A stretch of 64,000 bases of DNA. Origin: Microcoleus vaginatus HSN003. GTDB lineage: Bacteria; Cyanobacteriota; Cyanobacteriia; Cyanobacteriales; Microcoleaceae. Under the pieces are notes generated by a model, which ran no database searches, was not told the DNA's origin, and was given only the letters and a program-made list of their open reading frames with translations. The DNA lies in contig NZ_CP031705.1 of NCBI RefSeq assembly GCF_022701255.1, positions 6,634,001-6,698,000 on the forward strand, in the 5' to 3' direction. The translations under genes and the position numbers were made by a program. Shown here one piece after another: positions 27,413 to 35,282 of the stretch (positions are counted from its first letter, which is position 1; each line of letters begins with the position of its first letter).

Positions 27413-27494
27413 AATGAAAGGCGAGCGTATTTGCCAGATTTTATATTGAACGATCGCCCATTAATTACCGACATTAACTTCAAGTTCAGATTCT

Positions 27495-27701
27495 TTAGTT
27501 GCCTCGCCCCGGTTGGCAATCGGCAAAACCAAGTGCTTCGCTATCGAGGAAATTAGCAATTGCCATTTCCACAACAATTTCGCTCGGATATTCAATTTCC
27601 GCAGCACGGGCGAGGAGGGCGGCACGAATTCGTTCTGGAAGGTATTTTAGGATGGCTTCGGCATCAGCAGCAGATAGTTGTTCCAGAGTTGTTGATTGCA
27701 T
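27495..27701 (-). CDS. Small helical protein of GIY-YIG module, copy 2
   Basis: 68 residues, paralogous to 26826-27047: LSAADAEAILKYLPERIRAA and LLARAAEIEYPSEIVVEMAI, then ANFLDSEALGFADC, aligning without gaps until the last few residues. It starts 4 bases after the full-length end of the broken GIY-YIG copy. If it is an antitoxin or regulator, it now lacks its own intact partner and might act on copy 1. Confidence 0.68.
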   Translation of the reverse strand: MQSTTLEQLSAADAEAILKYLPERIRAALLARAAEIEYPSEIVVEMAIANFLDSEALGFADCQPGRGN

Positions 27702-27705
27702 GAGT

Positions 27706-28074
27706 CTAGTTTTCCGGTGGGATTTGAACGTTGTAGGGCGGCTCAGTTGCTCTCAGAATAATTGCTTCTAGGTCTAATAATAACGCAGGGTTGCTCTACG
27801 CCGAGAGCGGGTGAATGGCGATCCGAACATCTTCCCAGTTGTATTTGTCGAGCCATGCCCAGAGAAATGCTTTGTGTCCGCCAATAAATCTACCGCACAA
27901 GCTTTTGGTTTTACCGATGTAAAGCAGGCCATCCACACGATGTCTGACAGCATAAAGTCCAGGGCGAGAGGGGATGGTATTAAAGTTGTGGCCCAGGGGT
28001 TGGCATTGCTCGAATGGGGTGAAGGCAAGGGTGTCAAGAATTTGGCGGGCTTCTTGTTGGATAGAATCGGGCAT
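27706..28074 (-). pseudogene. GIY-YIG nuclease copy 2, in-frame nonsense codon
   Basis: The full frame equals the intact copy exactly (122 residues) except that codon 93 is TAG (27796-27798), where the intact copy has Trp. Upstream residues 1-92 retain GLY (39-41) and YIG (52-54); residues after the stop (SNPALLLDLEAIILRATEPP, then YNVQIPPEN) still match, including the catalytic Glu helix and the Asn. The second Arg region is also altered (LCGRFIGG for LRDRLRNG). Translation would stop at 92 residues and lose the catalytic Glu. The unchanged 3' part suggests a recent mutation, or readthrough. Confidence 0.85.
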
Positions 28075-28280
28075 GATGATAGGAGATCGTATTTGCCGGA
28101 TGATTTTATATTGAGCGATCGCAAAAGTAGCAAATTGGGCAAGTTTATGTCATTATTGGCTGGGCGCTGCAATCTTAAATCCTAATTTCCCCCCCGATCG
28201 CACATAACACCCGATACCGATCGCGCTACAATTGTCAATCGGGATGAAAATGGCTGATCTAAAAGTAGGGGATAGTTTCT

Positions 28281-28721
28281 ATGGCTACAAATCGTCGCAT
28301 TGAGCGTGTAGCTTCACTGATTAAACGGGAAGTCAGCCTGATGTTGCTGAATGGAATCAAGGACGACCGGGTAGGTGCTGGTATGGTTAGCGTTACCGAC
28401 GTAATTGTTTCGGGAGACCTTCAGCATACAAAAATTTTTGTCAGTATCTACGGTACTGATGAGGCAAAGGCCGAGACTATGGAGGGCTTGAAATCTGCTA
28501 CTAGCTACGTCCGCAACCAGTTGGGTCAACGGGTGCAACTGCGCCGGACACCGGAGGTAGTATTTCTCGAAGACCGTTCTTTGGAACGGGGCGATAAAAT
28601 GTTGATACTGCTGAATCAGCTTTCTGCCGATCGCAAACCGGGTATGTTTGATGACGAAGAATTGGCGGATGGCAATGAAAATGATGATGAAGATGATGAT
28701 TTAGAAACAGACGAGGATTAG
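28281..28721 (+). CDS. rbfA: Ribosome-binding factor A
   Basis: Assists maturation of the 30S subunit by binding the 5' region of 16S rRNA. It is 146 residues with the KH-like core [20 protein letters not shown], then [20 protein letters not shown] and [20 protein letters not shown], and a C-terminal acidic tail (Asp/Glu-rich, from about 130) absent from E. coli RbfA. It is followed after 75 bp, mostly heptamers, by the GH3 glycosidase gene on the same strand, an order seen in other cyanobacteria. Confidence 0.95.
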   Translation: MATNRRIERVASLIKREVSLMLLNGIKDDRVGAGMVSVTDVIVSGDLQHTKIFVSIYGTDEAKAETMEGLKSATSYVRNQLGQRVQLRRTPEVVFLEDRSLERGDKMLILLNQLSADRKPGMFDDEELADGNENDDEDDDLETDED

Positions 28722-28737
28722 TATCTGAAGGTAGTCA

Positions 28738-28786
28738 ACAGCCCCAAGTCAACAGTCAACAGTCAACAGTCAACAGTCAACAATTC
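28738..28786 (+). repeat. GTCAACA heptamer array
   Basis: Five GTCAACA units (the reverse complement of the GTTGACT family) fill the spacer before the GH3 gene; the array ends about 12 bases before its ATG. Confidence 0.85.
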
Positions 28787-28796
28787 CTAATTTCCC

Positions 28797-30440
28797 ATGA
28801 TTGACAATCTTTCCTTACCAGAACTGGTAGCCCAGATGTTCGTGGTGCGCGCTTCTGGCTGCTTGTTCGACCACCAAATTCGCTATCCCGAATGGGAACC
28901 AACTGCCAGCAAACTCCGCTATTATCTGGAAAATTTGGGCGTTGGTGGGGTGATATTTGTCGGGGGAAGTGGTGCGGAGTTGGCAGTTCGATCGCACCAA
29001 TTGCAGTCTTGGGCTAAGTTTCCGCTGCTGCTGGCGGCTGATATTGAGGAAGGTGTCGGCCAGCGGTTCGGGGGGGCGACTTGGTTCGGGCCGCCGATGG
29101 CAATTGCTGAAGTGGCGCGGCAGGATGCAGGTAAAGCCGATCGATATGCTGAACAAATGGGCGCTGTGACTGCGATCGAAGCTAGGGCGATCGGTCTAAA
29201 TTGGATTCTCGCACCCGTGGTTGATGTTAACAACAATCCTGACAATCCGGTAATTAACGTCCGCGCTTTTGGCGAGACACCGGAAATTGTCGGCAAATTG
29301 GCCGCTGCTTTTATTCGAGGTGCAGGTGAGCACCCGGTTTTGACTACAGCTAAGCATTTTCCCGGCCACGGAGACACGGCGGTTGATTCTCACTTGGAAT
29401 TGCCGGTTTTGCCGCATTCGCCAGCGAGATTGACCGAGGTTGAGTTACCTCCGTTTGTTGAGGCGATCGCCGCTGGGGCCGATGCTGTGATGAGTGCTCA
29501 CTTGCTGATTCCGGCTTGGGATGCGGAGTTTCCTGCTACTCTTTCTCGCAAAATTTTGATCGGGAAGCTGCGAGAAGAGTTGGGATTTGAAGGTTTGATC
29601 GTGACGGATGCTTTGGTGATGGGTGCGATCGCCAATAAGTACGGCGCTAATGAAGCTGCTGTTTTGGCTGCTGAGGCTGGTGCTGATGTTTTGCTGATGC
29701 CGCTTGACCCGGAAGGGGCGATTCAGGCGGTCTGCGAAGCGGTCACTCAAGGGCGACTTTTTATAGCACAAATCAAGGCATCTGTCAAGCGAATTTGGGA
29801 AGCGAAAATAAAGGTGGGTTTGTCGATTTCTGACCCCCCCCAACCCCCCCTTGCTAAGGGGGGGAGCAAGAATTTAGAATTGATCGAGTCGATCGACTTA
29901 AGTTTGCTGGCAAATCCACAGGCAAGGGCAACTGCTGCCGATATTTTGCGAGATTCTTTGAAATTTGGGGGAAATCTACCTTTGCAGGTTCCAAAGCCCC
30001 CAGAAAACCAGGTTTTGCGGAATTTGATTGTTGTAGATGATGTTTTGGGGTGCGAGTTTTTGGGAAACCACACTCCTGCCATCGCCTTGCCCCAACAGTT
30101 TGGTTACAAATTGCAACTGATTGACGATCGCACAGGGACGATCGCGGATAATGCAGGTGCAGAGCTTTTTTCTCCCACACTGCTGCAAATTTTCATTCGC
30201 GGCAATTGCTTTCGAGGCAGTGCTGGTTTGACCCAAGCAGCTCAAGATTTATTTAAGAAATTATTAAAGACGGGAGAACTGCAAGCTGTGCTAATTTACG
30301 GCAGTCCCTACGTTTTAGAGCAATTTTTGCCACACTTGCCTCCGAGTATTCCTTATGTATTTTGTTTCGGGCAGATGCCGCTAGCTCAATCTCTCGCTCT
30401 AGAAGTGTTGTTTGGAATTGACGCCACGGGCAATTCTTGA
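28797..30440 (+). CDS. Glycoside hydrolase family 3 protein (beta-N-acetylhexosaminidase type)
   Basis: 547 residues. The N-terminal 340 residues form a NagZ-like GH3 barrel: LAADIEEGVGQRFGGATWFG, NWILAPVVDVNNNPDNPVIN, the NagZ signature KHFPGHGDTAVDSHLELP and the nucleophile region LIVTDALVMGAI. NagZ removes terminal N-acetylglucosamine in peptidoglycan recycling. An additional 190 residues at the C-terminus are typical of longer cyanobacterial members. Near residue 350 the barrel and C-terminal part are joined by an insertion encoded by a palindromic repeat (29832-29868). Start ATG directly follows the heptamer array. Peptidoglycan is the likely substrate, not proven. Confidence 0.9.
   Translation: MIDNLSLPELVAQMFVVRASGCLFDHQIRYPEWEPTASKLRYYLENLGVGGVIFVGGSGAELAVRSHQLQSWAKFPLLLAADIEEGVGQRFGGATWFGPPMAIAEVARQDAGKADRYAEQMGAVTAIEARAIGLNWILAPVVDVNNNPDNPVINVRAFGETPEIVGKLAAAFIRGAGEHPVLTTAKHFPGHGDTAVDSHLELPVLPHSPARLTEVELPPFVEAIAAGADAVMSAHLLIPAWDAEFPATLSRKILIGKLREELGFEGLIVTDALVMGAIANKYGANEAAVLAAEAGADVLLMPLDPEGAIQAVCEAVTQGRLFIAQIKASVKRIWEAKIKVGLSISDPPQPPLAKGGSKNLELIESIDLSLLANPQARATAADILRDSLKFGGNLPLQVPKPPENQVLRNLIVVDDVLGCEFLGNHTPAIALPQQFGYKLQLIDDRTGTIADNAGAELFSPTLLQIFIRGNCFRGSAGLTQAAQDLFKKLLKTGELQAVLIYGSPYVLEQFLPHLPPSIPYVFCFGQMPLAQSLALEVLFGIDATGNS
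29832..29868 (+). repeat. In-frame palindromic repeat in the GH3 gene
   Basis: CCCCCCCTT-GCT-AAGGGGGGG forms a 9-bp hairpin (29844-29864) preceded by CCCCCCCCAA. It is translated as DPPQPPLAKGGSK in an otherwise normal protein. This sequence type is familiar as a dispersed intergenic repeat in cyanobacterial genomes, so it probably inserted into the linker after the barrel without breaking the frame. Confidence 0.75.
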
Positions 30441-30972
30441 ACTGCCTGACTCCTAAATCTTTTTTTTGCTGCTGCGTCAGGAATTAAATTCATCAACTCG
30501 TTTTCTCACGAGAAATTCTGCCTTTGGGGGGGGAAGCATCCAGAAACCGGGAATCGGGCTTTAGTGCCTAAGTCCTGAAGTGATACCAGTTTCAAAAAAG
30601 AATGCAACTGTAGGCAAGCTACAAACCCCTATCCAGTCATTCATTCCCAATTCTAAAATCTACAATCGCTCGACGCTCGCGCGACTCGACGGATCGAGTG
30701 AGCGCTCGCCGAACGTCTCACGCCGAAGTCTCAAATATAAAAGGGTATGAGCTTTGCAACAGATCCACCTGTTAGCCGGGAAAATCGGCCACATCTCTAC
30801 ATCCCAAGACTGCTCCGATCACTTACTCATCATTGCTAGAATTTTTTCTCACTTAACCGTAGTGAATTGTATACCTCTATACTGACAAAATTTAACTTAC
30901 ATATCCGGAATTTTGGATTATATTATTACCAGGGCCATAATTTTTTTTTTACTAAAACCTTGAGGGCGCATT
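30441..30972. other. Intergenic, no gene seen
   Basis: 532 bp. It contains a GC-rich palindromic patch at 30670-30725 (ACTCGA-CGGA-TCGAGT, and GAGCGCTC) and an AT-rich end with a T9 tract (30943-30951) before the DUF4327 gene. The promoter probably lies in 30850-30950. Confidence 0.5.
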
Positions 30973-31203
30973 ATGATTCAGTCCACTATCAAAATCCAAT
31001 ACTCTTTAGATGTCATCCAGGATGAAGCCCGTCACCTCGTGCACGAGGGCGTGCTCAGCCGCCAGCAGCCCATATATACGCTGTGCCAATTTATTCCGCC
31101 CCGGGAATGGGCCTGTGTAGAGTGCGAGTTAGAAAAATGCGACTTCTTGCTGCGCGATCGCATCGCCGACCTGATCGGTTCTGAAAACTGGGACAATGAC
31201 TAA
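30973..31203 (+). CDS. DUF4327 family protein, unknown function
   Basis: 76 residues matching a small cyanobacteria-specific family: YSLDVIQDEARHLVHEGVLS, then RQQPIYTLCQFIPPREWACV and DFLLRDRIADLIG, ending in ENWDND. It has three cysteines. Start ATG follows TTGAGGGCGC (GAGGG site). No function is known for the family. Family identification is from memory of the pattern; a profile search would settle it. Confidence 0.75.
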   Translation: MIQSTIKIQYSLDVIQDEARHLVHEGVLSRQQPIYTLCQFIPPREWACVECELEKCDFLLRDRIADLIGSENWDND

Positions 31204-31277
31204 AGTTTGGTTCTTTTAAATAAGTTGGTAAATCATTTTGCAAGTAAACTCCGGCTGTATTAAAGACTCTTGATTCT

Positions 31278-31682
31278 TTAATGCTGGGAATTTTTGACAC
31301 GCAAAATTTCCAACTCGGCCCTCAGCGCTGCCATGTGTGCAGTTAACTCTTGAATCTCTAGCTTTACGTTAGGCTGTACAACCGACTCGGGAGGAGCATC
31401 AGTCGCTGCATCTGATTGCTTGGGCGAGACAGATTCGCTGTCTGGATTCTCCCGATCGCCCGGTTGAGAGAAAATAGTATCTACAAAATTCCGGGCTTCT
31501 CGATCGGTCATTTCTCCTTTTTCCAGCAGCTCATCGGCTAGCTGACCCAAATCTGACTTCAGTTTGTCAAGATTTTCTTCTCGCTTCAGAGGATCTTGCA
31601 ATGTCTCAATTAAAAAGGAAGTTGCACCTAAAGTCAGGTGAAATCCTGTTTGCAGCATTTGAGGCAGGTTGTCGGGATTCAT
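31278..31682 (-). CDS. Coiled-coil protein, phasin-like, unknown function
   Basis: 134 residues. An amphipathic helical first half (LPQMLQTGFHLTLGATSFLI, then KREENLDKLKSDLGQLADEL) resembles small phasin-like or PHA-associated cyanobacterial proteins. A disordered Ser/Pro/Glu linker (about 72-100) leads to a C-terminal coiled coil (EIQELTAHMAALRAELEILR). No catalytic motif. Convergent with the DUF4327 gene. Function is unknown. Confidence 0.7.
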   Translation of the reverse strand: MNPDNLPQMLQTGFHLTLGATSFLIETLQDPLKREENLDKLKSDLGQLADELLEKGEMTDREARNFVDTIFSQPGDRENPDSESVSPKQSDAATDAPPESVVQPNVKLEIQELTAHMAALRAELEILRVKNSQH

Positions 31683-32024
31683 CTAAAAATGCCGCTAAAA
31701 CGTTTTTCTCAGTTTTTGGTTCGCTAGTTGCTCCCAAGTCGGGAGTAAAGCCGCTTTTTAGCGGGAAAATGCGAAGTTGTCGCTCGCGATCGCCCCGATT
31801 CAGGAAAGATCAGCTTTTGGGGGGACGTTTTTCCGTTGTATTCATACTCATCGTATCATTACTTCGTAAATTAATAAATGTCAAGTGTAAATTTTTGTAA
31901 CTACGCATCGAGACTTGCCCACTGGAAGGGTCAGTCTATTTGATATTTGAGATTAAACAGGACTTACGCACTGCGAAAAAAACCTGGTTGCTGGCCAACC
32001 CTGCGTAAGTCCTGTTCCATCCAG
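31683..32024. other. Intergenic with a long-loop inverted repeat
   Basis: 342 bp without a gene. A perfect 13-bp inverted repeat, CAGGACTTACGCA (31958-31970) and TGCGTAAGTCCTG (32002-32014), ends 10 bases from the stop of the ABC ATPase on the minus strand. It may be that gene's terminator or a small dispersed element. Confidence 0.65.
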
Positions 32025-33158
32025 TTAAGGATACAGCGCTTCACCGGTGGAGGGGTCAAATATAAATAGTCGATCGAAGTCAAGCTGTACCGTCAGTCGA
32101 TCGCCCGATCGCAAGCGAACACTCGCAGGTATTTGTAACTGTACAGTAGTTTCAGCACTCAACAAAGGCAAACTCGCCCGAATTAAAGTTTCTCGCCCCA
32201 GAGGTTCCACTACTTTTACCTCTACATCAAGAGGGACTTTTTCTAATGCCCAAACATCCCTTTTCAAATCATCTTCTTCTGCGTTTTGTGGCTTAAACAT
32301 TTCTATATTTTCTGGACGGATGCCCAAATCAAATCCTTGTCCTTCTCTCGCCTGCAATTTTTTCTGAATCGACGGCGGACAGACTAAAGATTGATTTCCT
32401 ACTTGAAAGGCTTCGTTACTATATATTACAGGCAAAATGTTCATGGCGGGATTGCCTAAAAATGTAGCCACCATGCGGTTAGCTGGTTTGGCATAAATGC
32501 TTTGCGGATCTCCAATTTGTTGAATTTTTCCCCCATTTAAGACTACAATCTTATCAGCTAAAGTCATCGCTTCCACTTGATCGTGGGTGACGTAAATTGT
32601 GGTAATTCCCAGCCGTTGATGCAGTTGTTTGAGTTCGGCTCTAGTGTCATCTCGCAGTTGAGCATCGAGGTTAGAAAGCGGTTCATCTAACAGAAATACT
32701 TTCGGTTCGCGGGCGATCGCCCTTCCTAGTGCTACCCGCTGCTGCTGTCCGCCTGATAGCTGTTTGGGCTTACGCTTAAGGAGGTGGTCGATCGAGAGCG
32801 ATCGGGCTACTGTTTCGACTCGTTCTTGGATTTTAGTCGGGTCAACATTCCGCATCCGCAATCCAAATGCCAGATTTTCTGCGACAGTCATGTGCGGGTA
32901 AAGCGCGTAATTTTGAAACACCATTGCTACATCCCGCTGTCTCGCCGGAATGTTGTTAACTAAATTATCTCCGATGTAAAGATTGCCGGAAGTTGCGGTT
33001 TCTAAACCTGCAATTGTCCGCATAATTGTGGATTTCCCGCAGCCGGATGGCCCGACTAATACCCAAAATTCCCCGTCCGGGATTTTGAAGCTGATATTTT
33101 CGATCGCGGTGACGTTTTGGTAGCGTCGGGTAATATTTTCTAAGCGAACATTTGCCAT
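32025..33158 (-). CDS. ABC transporter ATPase, CUT1 sugar type (UgpC/MalK-like)
   Basis: 377 residues. It energises import of sugars, polyols or glycerol-3-phosphate. The nucleotide-binding domain (1-235) has Walker A GPSGCGKST, signature LSGGQQQRVALGRAIAREP, Walker B VFLLDEPLSNLD and switch His in YVTHDQVEAMTLADK. The C-terminal TOBE/OB part (about 240-377) includes LGIRPENIEMF and ends FDPSTGEALYP, diagnostic of CUT1 ATPases. No permease or binding protein is nearby, so it probably serves distant transporters, as shared MalK-like ATPases do. The substrate is not readable. Confidence 0.93.
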   Translation of the reverse strand: MANVRLENITRRYQNVTAIENISFKIPDGEFWVLVGPSGCGKSTIMRTIAGLETATSGNLYIGDNLVNNIPARQRDVAMVFQNYALYPHMTVAENLAFGLRMRNVDPTKIQERVETVARSLSIDHLLKRKPKQLSGGQQQRVALGRAIAREPKVFLLDEPLSNLDAQLRDDTRAELKQLHQRLGITTIYVTHDQVEAMTLADKIVVLNGGKIQQIGDPQSIYAKPANRMVATFLGNPAMNILPVIYSNEAFQVGNQSLVCPPSIQKKLQAREGQGFDLGIRPENIEMFKPQNAEEDDLKRDVWALEKVPLDVEVKVVEPLGRETLIRASLPLLSAETTVQLQIPASVRLRSGDRLTVQLDFDRLFIFDPSTGEALYP

Positions 33159-33208
33159 TTTTTAACTGTAATTGGTAATTGATAATTAGTGCTTTTTACC
33201 TTCAGACT

Positions 33209-33787
33209 TCAGCCTTCAGAAAACTGTTCCAGTTCTAAAAGTGTGCGGTCTAATTCTTCAACTATAGGCGTTAACTCAGCTTGACCGAATGCTTCTACTA
33301 AAGAACGATAATACCAGAGAGAACCGTCTTTGCCACCTTTGAAGCGTTCCCAAACCAAGTCGCCCAATTGACGGTAATCTTTCAAGATCGATCGAACATT
33401 ATAAAGTTTATCAGCAGCCGAGACTAATCTTACTGAGGCCGAAGCTGTAGAAATGCGATCGATATAAGCTTGTTTTCGCTGCCGCCAAGGGGGTTTCGGC
33501 GTCGCGTCACTGTCGGTACAGCCGTCTACAATCGCTGTGACGGTATCGCCAAAGCGGCGGCGGATGGCTTCGCGGGTGGTGTGGCCGCCTTGATCTTCGA
33601 TCGCATCGTGAAGCAAAGCTGCGATCGCCTCATCTTCATTTGCCCCATATTCTAAAGCTATACTAGCCGTGCCCAACAAATGGGCAATGTAGGGAACCCC
33701 GGAACCTTTGCGAAGTTGGGTAGCGTGCAATTCGGCGGCATAGGTGAGGGCTTCAGAAAAACGGTTTGAGAGAATCATGAAAGTCAC
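33209..33787 (-). CDS. HD-domain phosphohydrolase, RelA/SpoT-HD like
   Basis: 192 residues. The HD metal site is assembled from RFSEALTYAAELHATQLRKG, PYIAHLLGTASIALEYGANE and AALLHDAIEDQGG (HD pair), with a later Asp in LVSAADKLYNVRSILKD. This is the layout of stand-alone SpoT/MESH1-like HD hydrolases, which may cleave (p)ppGpp or another nucleotide; no synthetase domain is present. It is 50 bp upstream of the ABC ATPase on the same strand and might be co-transcribed. Substrate uncertain. Confidence 0.85.
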   Translation of the reverse strand: MTFMILSNRFSEALTYAAELHATQLRKGSGVPYIAHLLGTASIALEYGANEDEAIAALLHDAIEDQGGHTTREAIRRRFGDTVTAIVDGCTDSDATPKPPWRQRKQAYIDRISTASASVRLVSAADKLYNVRSILKDYRQLGDLVWERFKGGKDGSLWYYRSLVEAFGQAELTPIVEELDRTLLELEQFSEG

Positions 33788-33956
33788 CTTTCTTAATTGC
33801 TATGATATATAAATTGTAGGGCTAAGTTGAAAAGACAAAAATTGTTTTCGTTCGATAGCTGATATCAACTCCCCCTGCCAAATTCAATAAGATCATAAAG
33901 ATGCGTTCGAGAGCGATCGTGTGTAAACTTAAAATCATCAACAAGAGGTTGCGCTT

Positions 33957-34580
33957 GTGACAGTTACTACAATTTCACCCAAAAATGCCGACAAAAAATT
34001 AGAGCCAGAATCACAGCCCCAATTAGAAGTTATAGCAGAAATACACCCAGAATCTGAGCAAGGAAAAGTCATACCTCTTGAAGAATTTTTAGTCAAGCCT
34101 GCTGATAGAATGGAATGGGTTGACGGCAACTTAGTGGAGAAAACAGGAATGACATTCAAGCACAGTCTAGCTCAATCTAAATTAGCCCGTTTCTGGGGAA
34201 ATTATAAAGACTCCAGCGGACAGGGAGGAGAAGTTCTTACCGAAATACTTTGTCGCACTAGCAAGCAGGGTCGCCGCCCCGATGTTGCTTACATCACTGC
34301 TGAACTGCTGCCAGAATCAGGCAATTTTACAGCATTTTCCCAAAGTTTTCCTTTGATAGCGGAAGTTGCTTCCCCCGAAGACAGTGGCGAAGAGTTATTT
34401 GCGAAAGCTCAGGAATATTTGGAATCGGGATGTTTAGAAGTTTGGTTGCTATTTCCTGAAGCTAGATTAATATTTGTCAATGCAGGGCAACGCTGGCAGT
34501 TGTTTAATGCCGATGAAGTTGTTAACACTCAAAGTGTGCTTGGAGGTTTTAGCGTAGCCGTCAGTGAATTGTTGGCTTGA
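33957..34580 (+). CDS. Uma2 family endonuclease (DUF820)
   Basis: 207 residues with the PD-(D/E)xK-type fold expanded in cyanobacteria. Features: Trp-Val-Asp-Gly (MEWVDGNLVEKTG), RRPDVAYI, then LIAEVASPEDSGEELFAKAQ with Glu, Ser-Pro and Asp, and the YLESGCLEVWLLFPE end. The first 35 residues are an extra Lys/Glu-rich extension. It starts with GTG preceded by AAGAGG. Dispersed paralogues are usual and often linked with mobile DNA. Biological role unknown. Confidence 0.87.
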   Translation: MTVTTISPKNADKKLEPESQPQLEVIAEIHPESEQGKVIPLEEFLVKPADRMEWVDGNLVEKTGMTFKHSLAQSKLARFWGNYKDSSGQGGEVLTEILCRTSKQGRRPDVAYITAELLPESGNFTAFSQSFPLIAEVASPEDSGEELFAKAQEYLESGCLEVWLLFPEARLIFVNAGQRWQLFNADEVVNTQSVLGGFSVAVSELLA

Positions 34581-34740
34581 AGGATTTGTTAAAATAATTT
34601 ATTAAAACCATAAAAAGAGAAACTCCAGGTGAGAAACTTTAGCTTAAGACTGGGTTTAATGAGAAGGTGGTAACGATCAAATCGAGTTTAAGATCGACCT
34701 ACAGGTAACTTTGAAGTATTGATACAGTTAACATCTGATT

Positions 34741-34840
34741 AGGGGACGGCGGCTTAGACTGAAAAGGAGTGACCCTAAAGGGTCAGCCGATTCCTCCCAC
34801 GACTAGAAGCCCTCGGCTTTCTATGGGATTTTCTATAAGC
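34741..34840. mobile_element. Possible IS200/IS605-type end remnant
   Basis: Contains TGACCC-TAAA-GGGTCA hairpin (within 34770-34790) and, shortly after, AGAAGCC-CTC-GGCTTTCT (34806-34823). This pair of hairpins with 'TCCTCCCACGACTAGAAG' between them resembles the 3' end of cyanobacterial IS605/TnpB elements. No tnpA or tnpB frame is present. Identification rests on general resemblance only. Confidence 0.3.
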
Positions 34841-34947
34841 GGTAGTCTGCGATTGGAATGGGGTTGAGAAAATTTTGGTGGAGTGCGATCGCCTTTAAAT
34901 TTGAGCCAGAACGATCGCCCGATCGACTAAAAAAAACAGTCGGCTAA

Positions 34948-35217
34948 CAGATCCGAGCTGATCGCAGCCTCCCAGCCACTCCACCAACCAACGCCCCATC
35001 AAGCAACTCAGCCATTGTTGCTCTCGGTGAAAAAGAGAAAACGACTCGCAACTTGCTGATGCGATTGGTTATTAGAGGTACGACATTAATTGTTAGCGTC
35101 GGTGCGTATTTCACCTAGCAAGTGGTGCGGAATTTGACGCTAGAAAACTTGAACCGCAATGCTTTTTTAGAAGTCCAACCCGATGCGATATTTTCCCTGT
35201 TTATTGCAGATAAAATC
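34948..35217 (+). pseudogene. Remnant of a sensor-kinase N-terminus
   Basis: In one frame: EKEKTTRNLLMRLVIRG, TTLIVSVGAYFT, then a stop codon (TAG, 35116-35118), then QVVRNLTLENLNRNAFLEVQ, a signal anchor plus start of a periplasmic sensor domain as found in cyanobacterial SpoIIE phosphatases and histidine kinases. The frame ends at a TAA at 35227 inside the next open frame. The rest of that gene is absent. Confidence 0.55.
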
Positions 35218-35282
35218 TGGTGGCTCTAAACCAGGTTTGGGAACTCTCAACCCTGTACCCTATCTTTACTGTTTTGAACGCT

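Noticed and set aside
27774-28172. Overlapping frames in the GIY-YIG copy 2 region (for example 27811-28185)
   Set aside because: Shadows in other frames of the broken nuclease gene; the real frame is shown by alignment with copy 1.
28738-28786. CRISPR-like direct repeats (GTCAACA arrays here and elsewhere)
   Set aside because: The units are 7 bp, directly adjacent and without spacers; they are STRR heptamers, not a CRISPR array.
34621-34740. Possible tnpB C-terminus before the IS605-like hairpins
   Set aside because: Translation in all frames gives stops and no zinc-ribbon cysteines.
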